In this document: one piece after another, positions 1-8,892 of the stretch
Layout of the letters: every line of letters begins with the position of its first letter
Numbering within the stretch: position 1 is the stretch's first letter
NCBI GenBank assembly: GCA_937892955.1
Contig: CALBKH010000110.1
Coordinates: forward strand, 41,429 to 105,428
Length of the DNA stretch: 64,000 nucleotides
Reading direction: 5' to 3'
From: an uncultured Alphaproteobacteria bacterium
GTDB lineage: Bacteria; Pseudomonadota; Alphaproteobacteria; Rhizobiales; Ancalomicrobiaceae
Position numbers and translations under genes: made by a program
The notes under the pieces: generated by a model
Database searches by the model: none
What the model saw: only the letters and a program-made list of their open reading frames with translations
Told to the model about the DNA's origin: nothing

Positions 1-129
1 GAGAACCGCGCCATCTTCCTCGACAACGGCGGCGAGAGCTTCCATCTCGTCCCCTGTCTCAACGACACGCCCCGTGGCCTCGACGTGATCGAGACCGTGG
101 TCCGTCGCGAACTCGCCGGCTGGATCTGA
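1..129 (+). CDS. hemH: Ferrochelatase, C-terminal end (partial)
   Basis: Only the last 42 codons are inside the window; the gene starts upstream. The visible end reads FLDNGGESFHLVPCLND and closes with VVRRELAGWI, which matches the C-terminus of bacterial ferrochelatases, where this segment follows the metal-insertion domain. The enzyme inserts Fe(II) into protoporphyrin IX at the inner face of the cytoplasmic membrane. The call rests on this short tail alone, so it is likely but not certain. A 117-base gap separates it from the SPFH gene on the same strand, and no clear terminator is seen there. Confidence 0.75.
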   Translation, partial: ENRAIFLDNGGESFHLVPCLNDTPRGLDVIETVVRRELAGWI

Positions 130-246
130 TCCGCGATCACCCCGTCGCGGTTCGGACATGAAGAAGCTACACTCTGCCGCTCGCTCCGGGGACAGGTCGA
201 CCGGACGAGGTGGCGCAAGGATCACGCCGCGGCGAAGGAGGCGGAC

Positions 247-1221
<975 letters not shown>

Positions 1222-1236
1222 TCGGAGAGATCGACC

Positions 1237-1695
1237 ATGCTCGAATTCCTCGAGACGCTGTTCCTGCGCTACGGCGCCTGGAGCTGGTGGGTCCTCGGTC
1301 TCGTGCTGCTCGCCCTCGAACTGGTGATGCCGGGCTTCGTGCTGGTGTGGTTCGGCGTCGCGGCGATCGTCGTCGGCCTCTTGGCCCTGGCGGTGAACTG
1401 GTCGGTGCAGACCCTCGCCCTGATCTGGGCCGCCGCTTCGATCGCGCTGCTGCTCGTCGGCCGCCGCTGGTTCGTCCGCGACGTCGGCCGCTCCTCCGAA
1501 CCGCTCCTCAACGATCGCGCCGGCCGCCTCGTCGGCCGCGTCTTCACCCTCGCCGAGCCGCTCGGCGAGAACGGCGGCAATCTGCACATCGACGACGGCG
1601 TCTGGCGTATTCGAGGGCCGGTCCTGCCGGCGGGAACCAGGGTCGTGGTCCGCGGCTCCGAAGGCACCACCCTGGTGGTCGCCCCGGCCGACTGA
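1237..1695 (+). CDS. NfeD family membrane protein
   Basis: A 152-residue protein with two or three membrane segments in the first 75 residues (WWVLGLVLLALELVMPGF, then an Ala/Leu-rich pair), followed by a small C-terminal domain of the OB-fold type (GRLVGRVFTLAEPLGENGG to VVVRGSEGTTLVV). This is the short NfeD form without a protease domain. NfeD proteins are partners of SPFH proteins, and here the gene starts 15 bases after the SPFH gene stop, so the two are co-transcribed. Role in the cell is inferred from the pairing: membrane microdomain or quality control. Confidence 0.88.
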   Translation: MLEFLETLFLRYGAWSWWVLGLVLLALELVMPGFVLVWFGVAAIVVGLLALAVNWSVQTLALIWAAASIALLLVGRRWFVRDVGRSSEPLLNDRAGRLVGRVFTLAEPLGENGGNLHIDDGVWRIRGPVLPAGTRVVVRGSEGTTLVVAPAD

Positions 1696-1729
1696 CCGAC
1701 GGGCGCGGATCGGCGCCGGACCCGGGTCA

Positions 1730-1826
1730 TGCCGATCCGCAGCAGCCCGTGCGTGGTCTCCCGAGCCACGCCGATCCCGCTACGGCCCGTGTGTGGCCTC
1801 TCAGGCCACGCCGATCCGCAACAGAT
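1730..1826. repeat. Three imperfect 39-40 base tandem copies at the 3' end of kpsF
   Basis: The core GCCGATCC(C)GC followed by CGTGxxTGG recurs with starts near 1731, 1770 and 1810. The third copy is the coding end of kpsF (residues DLLRIGVA); the other two lie beyond its stop codon and are degenerate. This looks like a local duplication of the gene's end. No coding role for the two outer copies is seen. Confidence 0.6.
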
Positions 1827-2769
1827 CGTGCATGTGGACGATGCCGACCGGCCGCCCTTCGTCGAGCACGAAGAGCGCGGTGATCGACGACGTCGACAGG
1901 ATCTCGATCGCCCGCGCGAGCAGCGTGTCGGGGCGCACCGTCTTCGGCCGAGCCGTCATGATCTCATCGACGACGCGGGTGAGCAGCGTGTCGGAGAGAT
2001 GGCGACGCAGGTCGCCGTCGGTGATGATGCCGGCGAGCAGCCCCGCCGCATCGACGATGCCGACGCAGCCGAAGCTGCGGCCGGTCATGACCACCAACGC
2101 CTCCTTCATCGTCGTGCCGCTCGCCACCAGCGGGATCGTCTCGCCCGAATGCATGACGTCGCGCACCAGACGCAGGCTCGCCCCGAGCTTGCCGCCGGGG
2201 TGGAAGACGCCGAAGTCGCTCGCGGTGAAGCCACGCCCCTCGAGAAGGGCGATCGCGATCGCGTCGCCGAGCGCCAGTTGCAGCAGCGTCGAGGTGGTCG
2301 GCGCCAGCCCGTGCGGGCAGGCCTCTTCCGCCCTCGGCAGTTCCAGGACCACGTCGGCGGCCCGCCCCAGGGTCGAGCCGGCGTTCGAGGTGATGGCGAT
2401 CAGCGGCACCTTGAAGCGCCCGGCATAGGCGATGATCGCCGCCAGCTCCGCCGACTCGCCCGACCACGACGCCGCCAGGATCACGTCGTCCGCGGCGATC
2501 ATGCCGAGATCGCCGTGCCCGGCCTCGGCCGGATGGACGAAATAGGCCGGCGTCCCGGTCGAAGCCATGGTGGCGGCGATCTTGCGGCAGATGTGGCCGC
2601 TCTTGCCCATACCGGTGACGATCAACCGCCCCCGCGCCGACAGGATCCGCGACACCGCCTCTTCGACCGCCTCGCCGAGCCCCCCGGCGAGCGTGTCGCG
2701 CAGGAGCGTCAGACCCCGTGCTTCGATGTCGATGGTCGCGAGGGCGGAGGCGAGGAAGGGCGTCGTCAT
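1801..2769 (-). CDS. kpsF: Arabinose-5-phosphate isomerase, KpsF/GutQ family
   Basis: A 322-residue protein: an N-terminal SIS sugar-isomerase domain (about 40-180, with VTGMGKSGHICRKIAATMAS and the loop SWSGESAEL that binds the sugar phosphate) and two C-terminal CBS domains (about 205-320). The enzyme converts ribulose 5-phosphate to arabinose 5-phosphate, the first step to Kdo for lipopolysaccharide. I place the start at 2769 (MTTPFLASAL) because the 50 residues upstream in the open frame are arginine-rich and unlike the family, and this gives the usual length. It ends head-to-tail against the NfeD gene on the other strand. Confidence 0.93.
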   Translation of the reverse strand: MTTPFLASALATIDIEARGLTLLRDTLAGGLGEAVEEAVSRILSARGRLIVTGMGKSGHICRKIAATMASTGTPAYFVHPAEAGHGDLGMIAADDVILAASWSGESAELAAIIAYAGRFKVPLIAITSNAGSTLGRAADVVLELPRAEEACPHGLAPTTSTLLQLALGDAIAIALLEGRGFTASDFGVFHPGGKLGASLRLVRDVMHSGETIPLVASGTTMKEALVVMTGRSFGCVGIVDAAGLLAGIITDGDLRRHLSDTLLTRVVDEIMTARPKTVRPDTLLARAIEILSTSSITALFVLDEGRPVGIVHMHDLLRIGVA

Positions 2770-2911
2770 CGGTCTGGTGGAATCCGTTTCTGCCGCGGCG
2801 ATCGCGGCGAAGGATTTCGCCGCCGCCGCCCGGCGGCGGCACTGTCTAGCACTTCCGCGCAACGATGGGGAGGCATCCGGGCGGGCGCCCCGCCGGCGGG
2901 ATAAGGAAGCG

Positions 2912-2919
2912 TTAACCAT
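2912..2919 (+). promoter_or_regulatory. Possible CtrA half-site TTAACCAT
   Basis: TTAACCAT, with TTTACC seven bases further on, lies in the divergent region between kpsF and the outer-membrane beta-barrel gene, about 75 bases before the latter's start. TTAACCAT is a known CtrA half-site form in alphaproteobacteria. A single half-site is weak evidence; it is listed because a full site occurs at 5906. Confidence 0.35.
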
Positions 2920-2991
2920 GGTCGTTTACCTTTCGGCAACCCACCGTCGATCCACGCCGCGCGCGGAGTGGTCGGCCGCCGTCGAGGACCC

Positions 2992-4766
2992 ATGCGCCCG
3001 CGCCCCTCAACCGCCCCGTCCGCCGTCGCGCCGATCTCGACGGAATCCGCCGTCGCGGATCGCGCTCGGTCGCGTCTGCGGGCGGGATTGGCCCTCGCCG
3101 TCTCGATCCTCTCCTGTGCGCCGGTCGCCGCGCAGATGCGCACCACCGACGACGCCGATCCGCGCGACCCGTTGCGCCGACAGAGCCTACGTGCTGCCAC
3201 GACGCTGAAGCCGGCGACGAGCCGCACCGCCCCGAGCTCGCCGCTACGCGGCAGCCTCGGTGTGCGGCGCGACGCCGACACGGCGCCGGGCGATGCCGCG
3301 GCCGCGACGCCCGAACTCGATCCGCTCCTCCCCACCCCGACGCCGGTCGACGCCGACCCTTCGGCGCTCGAACCGATCGGGCGACCTGCGTCCACCCCGG
3401 CCACACCGACACCGGCGACCCGTCCCGACGCCCGCACCGCCGGCGCAGCAGCGGGGCGCATCGATCCGGCGACCGGCCGACCGATGGTGCCGGGCAGCGA
3501 CTCCGCGACGCGACGCGGACCGGTCGAACGCACCGGGACCGTGACGAAAGGTGGACCGACCCTGGCGGAAGCCGCGGTTCAGCCGCGGTCCCGCGACGTC
3601 CTCGCCGACAAGCGCGACGAGGCGGCGATCGAGAACGACGAATATGCCCAGCTCGGCCTGAGGACCGGCGGTTTCACCTGGCTGCCGGCGATCGAGACCT
3701 CCACCGGATGGAGTTCCAACGTCGCCTCCAGGGCCGGCGGCGCCTCCGGCGTGACCTGGCGCGTCGCCCCCGAACTGATCGGCCGCTCCGACTGGTCGCG
3801 CCATTCGCTGCAGATCGAACTGCGCGGCGCCTACCTCGGCAACACCACCGATCACGACTACGACAAGCCGTCCTTCCAGGGCACCCTGCGCGGCCGCATC
3901 GACCTCGGCGACGAGACCGCCGTCGACGTCAAGGCCGGCTGGTCGCACGACCGCGATTCCAGCTCGAGCGCCGACGATCCGGCGAACACGGTCGTTCCGG
4001 CGACGACCGATTCGAAGACCGCCTCCCTCGGCATCACCCGTGATGTCGGCCTCGTCGCCCTCACCCTGCGCGGCGACATCGAGCGCTACGACTACTCCGG
4101 CGGCACCACCTCGACCGGCGCTTCGCTCGGCTCCGAGATCCAGAACAACACCCGCCACATCGCCGCCCTGCGCGCCACCTGGGGCTCGAAGGGATCGCTC
4201 CGCCCCTTCGTCGAGGTCCAGGCGTCGAACCGCGACTACGACGATGCGATCGTCGCCGGCAGCCCCGCGATTCGATCGGTGCGGCGGCGAAGGTCGGCGT
4301 CGTCGCCGACCTCGGTCCGATGCTGCGCGGCGAACTGTCGACCGGTTGGGGCGTCGAGCGTCCCGAAAAGGGCACATTGCCCGACATCTCCGGCTGGCTC
4401 CTCGACGGATCGTTGGTGTGGTCGCCGACCCGCCTGACCAGCGTCAAGCTCGACGCCAAGACGAGTTTCGAGCCGACCACTCTGGCGACCTCCCCCGGCG
4501 CCGTCTCGCGCACCGTCGGCGTCTCGGTCGACCACGCGCTCCGCCCCGATCTCGTCGCCTCCGCCGGGCTGGCGGTCGCCGACAAGCGCTATGTCGGGAC
4601 GTCTCTGCGCGAGGACACCGTGACGCTCTCCTCCGGCCTCACCTACAAGATCGACCGGAACATCCAGACCTTCGTCAAGGGCGGCCTGACGCGTTACGTC
4701 TCCACCTCCGCCGGCGCCGACTACGATGTCGCGACGGTCATGGTCGGCGTCCGCCTGCAGCGCTGA
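2992..4766 (+). pseudogene. Outer-membrane beta-barrel protein gene with a one-base frameshift
   Basis: Two frames together read as one protein of about 590 residues. Frame 1 holds a signal peptide (LALAVSILSCAPVAAQ), a Pro/Ala-rich linker and the first strands of a beta-barrel with alternating aromatic/polar segments; after SNRDYDDAIVAGSP it turns to arginine-rich nonsense. The next frame then continues in register as RDSIGAAAKVGVVADLG, then MLRGELSTGWGV to the end at VMVGVRLQR. Adding one C to the run CCCC at 4263-4266 restores a single frame. The barrel resembles the BBP2-type outer-membrane proteins of Rhizobiales, with unknown cargo. The cause may be real mutation or a sequencing error in the C run. 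Start at 2992 is chosen for the GAGGA just before it; a GTG at 2968 is an alternative. Confidence 0.75.
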
Positions 4767-4798
4767 CGCCGATCGCCGCCGGCCCTCGGATACGAAAC

Positions 4799-4822
4799 GG
4801 CCGGCGTCTCGCGACGCCGGCC
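4799..4822. terminator. Bidirectional hairpin between the beta-barrel gene and galU
   Basis: GGCCGGCGTC, loop TCGC, GACGCCGGCC: a perfect 10-base stem between two converging genes. The T content after it is modest on both strands, so termination strength is uncertain. Confidence 0.7.
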
Positions 4823-4848
4823 GAAACGTCTTCTCGTCGTGAACGACC

Positions 4849-5730
4849 TCACAGACCCTTCAGAATCGCCTCGATCTCGGCGCGGAATTCCGCCCTGAGA
4901 TCCTTGCGCTCCAGTCCGTAGGCGACATTGGCGGCGAGGAAGCCGACCTTGGAGCCGCAGTCGTAGGTCTTGCCCTCGAAGCGCACGCCCCAGAAGGCAT
5001 CCTCGTCCATCAGCGCGCGCATCGAGTCGGTGAGCTGGATCTCGTTGCCGGCGCCGCGCTCCTGGGTCTCGAGCAGTTCGAAGATCCGCGGCTGCAGGAT
5101 GTAGCGGCCGTTGATGAAGAGGTTCGACGGCGCGGTGCCCTTCGGCGGCTTCTCCACCATCGAGGTGATGCGGAACGCCTCGCCCTTGGCGTCGCCGACG
5201 CCGACGATGCCGTACTGATGCGCGAGTTCGGGCGGGCACTCCTCGACCGCGACGACGTTGCCGCCGGTTTCGTGGAAGACGTCGGTCATCTGCGCGAGGC
5301 AGCTCTTGGTGTGGCCCTTCATGATCATGTCGGGCAGCATCACCGCGAAGGGCTCGTCGCCGACCAGATCGCGCGCGCACCACACCGCGTGGCCGAGGCC
5401 GAGCGGCTCCTGCTGGCGAGTGAAGGAGGTCGTGCCCGGCGGCGGCCGCTGGGCGTCGAGGATGGCGAGTTCGGCCTTCTTGCCGCGCGACCTGAGCGTC
5501 GCCTCGAGCTCGTAGGCGAGGTCGAAATGGTCCTCGATCACCGCCTTGTTGCGGCCGGTGACGAAGATGAAGTGTTCGATCCCCGCCTCGCGCGCCTCGT
5601 CGACGATGTACTGGATCACCGGCTTGTCGACGACGGTCAGCATCTCCTTGGGCATCGCCTTGGTGGCGGGCAGGAAGCGGGTCCCCAGGCCCGCGACGGG
5701 GAACACGGCTTTGCGGATCTTCTTCGTCAT
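4849..5730 (-). CDS. galU: UTP-glucose-1-phosphate uridylyltransferase
   Basis: A 293-residue cytoplasmic nucleotidyltransferase that makes UDP-glucose from UTP and glucose 1-phosphate for surface polysaccharides. The N-terminal nucleotide-binding signature AVFPVAGLGTRFLPATKAMP is intact, with the catalytic region KEMLTVVDKPVIQYIVDEA and the later VEKPPKGTAPSN and YDCGSKVGF motifs of the GalU family. The start at 5730 (MTKKIRK) matches the family length; the 35 extra residues upstream in the frame are not family-like. The upstream region carries a CtrA-type site that could serve this gene or the transglycosylase gene transcribed the other way. Confidence 0.96.
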   Translation of the reverse strand: MTKKIRKAVFPVAGLGTRFLPATKAMPKEMLTVVDKPVIQYIVDEAREAGIEHFIFVTGRNKAVIEDHFDLAYELEATLRSRGKKAELAILDAQRPPPGTTSFTRQQEPLGLGHAVWCARDLVGDEPFAVMLPDMIMKGHTKSCLAQMTDVFHETGGNVVAVEECPPELAHQYGIVGVGDAKGEAFRITSMVEKPPKGTAPSNLFINGRYILQPRIFELLETQERGAGNEIQLTDSMRALMDEDAFWGVRFEGKTYDCGSKVGFLAANVAYGLERKDLRAEFRAEIEAILKGL

Positions 5731-5905
5731 TCCGAGGACTTTCTCGCCTGTGGACTCTCGTCGACGCATCACCGATCGTGGCGCGCCGCCTTGTGCGTAA
5801 TCCATCGCCCCGAGCCCGGCAAGCGCACCGCTCACGATGCGTCACCGACGGATGCGACGGCGTGCGATTCTTCCGAAACCGCGGCGAAATCATGAGGAAG
5901 CGGCG

Positions 5906-5935
5906 TTAAGACGGTGTTAAGTTCGAATTAACCAT
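5906..5935. promoter_or_regulatory. CtrA-type site TTAA-N7-TTAA plus TTAACCAT
   Basis: TTAA at 5906-5909, seven bases, TTAA at 5917-5920 is an exact match to the CtrA consensus, and TTAACCAT follows at 5928-5935. It lies in the divergent region between galU and the lytic transglycosylase gene, 73-102 bases before the latter's start. CtrA is the alphaproteobacterial cell-cycle regulator; a cell-wall enzyme is a sensible target. Binding is inferred from sequence only. Confidence 0.65.
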
Positions 5936-6007
5936 GATCACCGGGAGATCAGCCGGCGTGCCGACGGCGAGCGCCGCCGCCCCACACCCGCCCCGGGAGA
6001 CTTCGCG

Positions 6008-7339
6008 ATGTCCGATCCGCGCCGTTTCGACGGAACCCTGCTCGACCTCGCGCTGCGCCGACGGGCCTTCCTGATCGGCGCCGGTTCGCTGGCGCTCGGC
6101 GCCTGTTCGTCGTCGCCGATGGCCGGCCTCGGCGTCGCCAAGGCCGAGACCGGCTCGATCGGCACACCCGCCGACGAACCGGGTCCGGTCGCCGACACCG
6201 GCTTCACCGAATGGGTCGGCCGCTTCCGTCCCCGGGCCCTGGCCAAGGGTGTCTCGGGTGCGACCTATGACAGGGTCATGGCCGCGACCGTCCCCGACAC
6301 CGCCGTCTACAAGTTCGACCGCGCCCAGCCCGAGGTTCAGGAACCGATCTGGCGCTACATCGAACGCCGCACCAGCGACTACAACGTCGAGACCGGCAAG
6401 AAGCGGATCCGCGAATACGCCGCGCTGTGGGATCGCATCGAAGCGAAATACGGCGTCGACCGCTATACCCTGTGCGCCCTGTGGGGGCTCGAGAGCTCGT
6501 TCGGCGATCTCGCCGTCTCCGCCAAGTACATGCGCAAGGTCATCCCCTGCCTCTCCGCGCTCGCCTGGGGCGACGCCCGTCGCCGCAGCTATTGGGAGCA
6601 GGAACTGATCAACGCGCTGATCATCGTCGACCGCGGTTGGGCCGAGCCCGACCAGATGATCGGCTCCTGGGCCGGCGCCATGGGCCACACCCAGTGGATG
6701 CCCGAGGTCTGGCTCAACATGGGCGTCGACTTCGACGGCGACGGCCGCATCAATCCCTTCGGCAAGCCCGACGACGCGCTCGCCGGCACCGCCCGCTACC
6801 TGGTCGAGCGCGGCCGCTGGCGGCGCGGCGAAGCCTGGGGTCACGAGGTCGACTTCACCCCGAAGTTCGACCACGCACATGCCGACGGCAAGACCCAGAA
6901 GACCTTCGCCCAGTGGACGGCGCTCGGCCTGCGCCGCGCCGACGGCAAGGCCTTCTCCCACCCCGACACCGTGGCGCGCATCTACCTGCCCGCCGGCGCC
7001 AAGGGGCCGGCCTTCGCCCTGACCCGCAATTTCTACGCGGTGAAGTCCTACAACCCTTCGTCGAAATACGCTCTGGCGATCTGCCACCTCGGCGACAAGA
7101 TCCGCGGCGAGGGCAAGTTCGTCAGGCCCTGGCCGGTGGACGAGCGCTCGCTGACGCTGAGCGAGACCCAGGAGGTCCAGGAGCGCCTGACCGCCCTCGG
7201 CTTCGACACCGGTGGTGCCGACGGCCGTTACGGCGACAAGACTCGCGGAGCGATCCAGGCTTGGCAGAAGTCGGTCGGCATGACGCCCGCCGACGGCTAT
7301 CCCACCGACAAGGTCCTCGCCCGCCTGCGCGGCGGCTGA
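6008..7339 (+). CDS. Lytic murein transglycosylase, MltB family lipoprotein
   Basis: A 443-residue protein that cleaves the MurNAc-GlcNAc bond of peptidoglycan. The N-terminus RRRAFLIGAGSLALGAC has a lipobox (LGAC), so it is probably an outer-membrane-facing lipoprotein, and the twin arginines also allow Tat export. The SLT_2 catalytic domain covers about residues 65-355, with the catalytic Glu in CALWGLESSFGDLA and the substrate-groove motif AGAMGHTQWMPE. A C-terminal peptidoglycan-binding domain (about 375-440, LSETQEVQERLTALGFDTG) follows. It is preceded by a full CtrA-type box, which suggests cell-cycle timing. Confidence 0.93.
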   Translation: MSDPRRFDGTLLDLALRRRAFLIGAGSLALGACSSSPMAGLGVAKAETGSIGTPADEPGPVADTGFTEWVGRFRPRALAKGVSGATYDRVMAATVPDTAVYKFDRAQPEVQEPIWRYIERRTSDYNVETGKKRIREYAALWDRIEAKYGVDRYTLCALWGLESSFGDLAVSAKYMRKVIPCLSALAWGDARRRSYWEQELINALIIVDRGWAEPDQMIGSWAGAMGHTQWMPEVWLNMGVDFDGDGRINPFGKPDDALAGTARYLVERGRWRRGEAWGHEVDFTPKFDHAHADGKTQKTFAQWTALGLRRADGKAFSHPDTVARIYLPAGAKGPAFALTRNFYAVKSYNPSSKYALAICHLGDKIRGEGKFVRPWPVDERSLTLSETQEVQERLTALGFDTGGADGRYGDKTRGAIQAWQKSVGMTPADGYPTDKVLARLRGG

Positions 7340-7478
7340 TCCGCGCCTCGTCGAGACCGATCGACGCGACCCGCGGCGCCTGTACTCGTTTCGCCCGATT
7401 CTGCACTAGACTGTCCGTCGCGACGAATCCGGCACCGGCGGCGGTGCGCGGATCGTCACGGGACGAGGCGAGACGGCG

Positions 7479-8663
7479 ATGCGTGGTGTCCGGACGGCAC
7501 TGATCCTATTGATGGTGGCGCTGTTCGCCGCGTCGGGAAGCGCTCCGGCCGCCGCTCAGGTCGATCCGATCGGCGGCTTCTTCCGTGCCCTCTTCGGCGT
7601 TCCCCAGCAACGCCGCTTGCCGCCGGCTCCGCCGGATGTGGTCGCCCCGCCGAGGAAGCGGGTCGAGCCCAAGATCGTCGAAGTGCCGAAGAACCCGGAC
7701 GCCCAGACGGTGCTGGTCATCGGCGACATCGAGGCCCAGGGCCTGGGCTACGGTCTGCAGATGGCCTTCGCCGAAGAGCCGTCGATCGTCGTCGTCGCCA
7801 AGTCGCGCAACGCTTCCGGCCTCACCCGCGACAACGACGGCGAGTGGAGCACGATGGCGACGAAGGTGTTCGCCGAGAACAAGGCCGACATGATCGTCGT
7901 CATGCTCGGCGTCAACGACTATCAGACCATCCCCGTCCCCGGCGCCAAGGGCCTCGAAGTGGCGGGCGAGGAATGGACCAGGGTCTACGGCGAGCGCCTC
8001 GACAAGCTGATCGCCGAGATCCGCGCCACCGGCAAACCGTTCTGGTGGGTCGGCCTGCCGCCGACCTCCGACCCCGATCGTCGCCCCACCGCGCGCGCCG
8101 CCTACGCCGCCTTCCTGTCGTCCCTCAACGACATGATCCGGCCGCGCGTCCAGGCGTCCGGCGGCGGCTTCGTCGACATCTGGAACGCCTTCACCGACGA
8201 AGAGGGCCACTACACCCCGACCGGTCCCGACGTCGAAGGCCAGATCAAGAAGCTGCGCACCAACGACGGCGTGCTCTTCACCCGCGCCGGCCAGAGGAAG
8301 CTCGCCTTCTTCGTCGAGCAGGAGATCCGCAAGGTGATGCGCGGCGGATCGATCCCGGCGCTGATGTCGCTGCCCGAGGAGCCGCGCATCGAACCCCGGG
8401 CGGAAGAAGCGATCGTCGCCGGTCCGCCGCCGCTGCCGCCCGCACCGTGGACGACCATCGGTCCGATCGTCCCCCTCGGCAAGGTGGCCGGCCCCGACGG
8501 CGAAGGCGGCCTCGCCGGCGGCGCCGGTCGACCGCAGGAGATCCGATACCTGCCCGGCGGCTATCCCGTCGCCGACACCCCGGCGCATCGCCGCCTCGTC
8601 GAGGGCCTGCCGATCGAAACCCCCGCCGGCCGCGTCGACGACCACTCCCGCCGCGCCCCCTGA
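7479..8663 (+). CDS. DUF459/SGNH-hydrolase-fold secreted protein
   Basis: A 394-residue protein with a signal peptide (about residues 1-27, ending SAPAAAQ). The core (about 75-290) has the SGNH layout: block I TVLVIGDIEAQGLGYGL, block III MIVVMLGVNDYQTI and a closing TRAGQRKLAFFVEQEI. The block I serine of true GDS hydrolases is absent (GDIEA), so esterase activity is doubtful; DUF459 members commonly vary here. A Pro-rich tail follows. The family is associated with cell-surface polysaccharide or peptidoglycan modification in Rhizobiales, but the substrate is unknown. It sits downstream of a lytic transglycosylase on the same strand, 139 bases away. Confidence 0.8.
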   Translation: MRGVRTALILLMVALFAASGSAPAAAQVDPIGGFFRALFGVPQQRRLPPAPPDVVAPPRKRVEPKIVEVPKNPDAQTVLVIGDIEAQGLGYGLQMAFAEEPSIVVVAKSRNASGLTRDNDGEWSTMATKVFAENKADMIVVMLGVNDYQTIPVPGAKGLEVAGEEWTRVYGERLDKLIAEIRATGKPFWWVGLPPTSDPDRRPTARAAYAAFLSSLNDMIRPRVQASGGGFVDIWNAFTDEEGHYTPTGPDVEGQIKKLRTNDGVLFTRAGQRKLAFFVEQEIRKVMRGGSIPALMSLPEEPRIEPRAEEAIVAGPPPLPPAPWTTIGPIVPLGKVAGPDGEGGLAGGAGRPQEIRYLPGGYPVADTPAHRRLVEGLPIETPAGRVDDHSRRAP

Positions 8664-8757
8664 GGCGCAGCGCGTCCCCCGCGGCCATCGACCGCCTCCC
8701 GAAACGACGACGGCGCGCCACCCGAAGATGACGCGCCATGATGTCTCATACCGGGTC

Positions 8758-8865
8758 CACGAAATTCGGACTCGTCCGAATTTCGTGAGTTTCGGCCTGA
8801 CCGGCCGACGCCCATTTGGGCTTGCCTTCGCCCATGAAGTTCCGAACAGGTCGGAACTTCGTGGG
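8758..8865. repeat. Pair of related strong hairpins (REP-like/terminators)
   Basis: Hairpin 1: CACGAAATTCGGA, loop CTCG, perfect complement (8758-8787). Hairpin 2: a 15-base arm at 8831-8845 containing ATGAAGTTCCGA, five-base loop, and its complement at 8851-8865 with one G-T pair. The two arms are variants of one sequence (CACGAARTTCSGA). They lie between the converging SGNH-protein gene and gltD, so they can end both transcripts. The same GGAACTTCGTG core recurs at 63805 and, less exactly, near 32966. Confidence 0.7.
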
Positions 8866-8892
8866 CTCGGTATCACGCTCGCCTCGCGTCGC

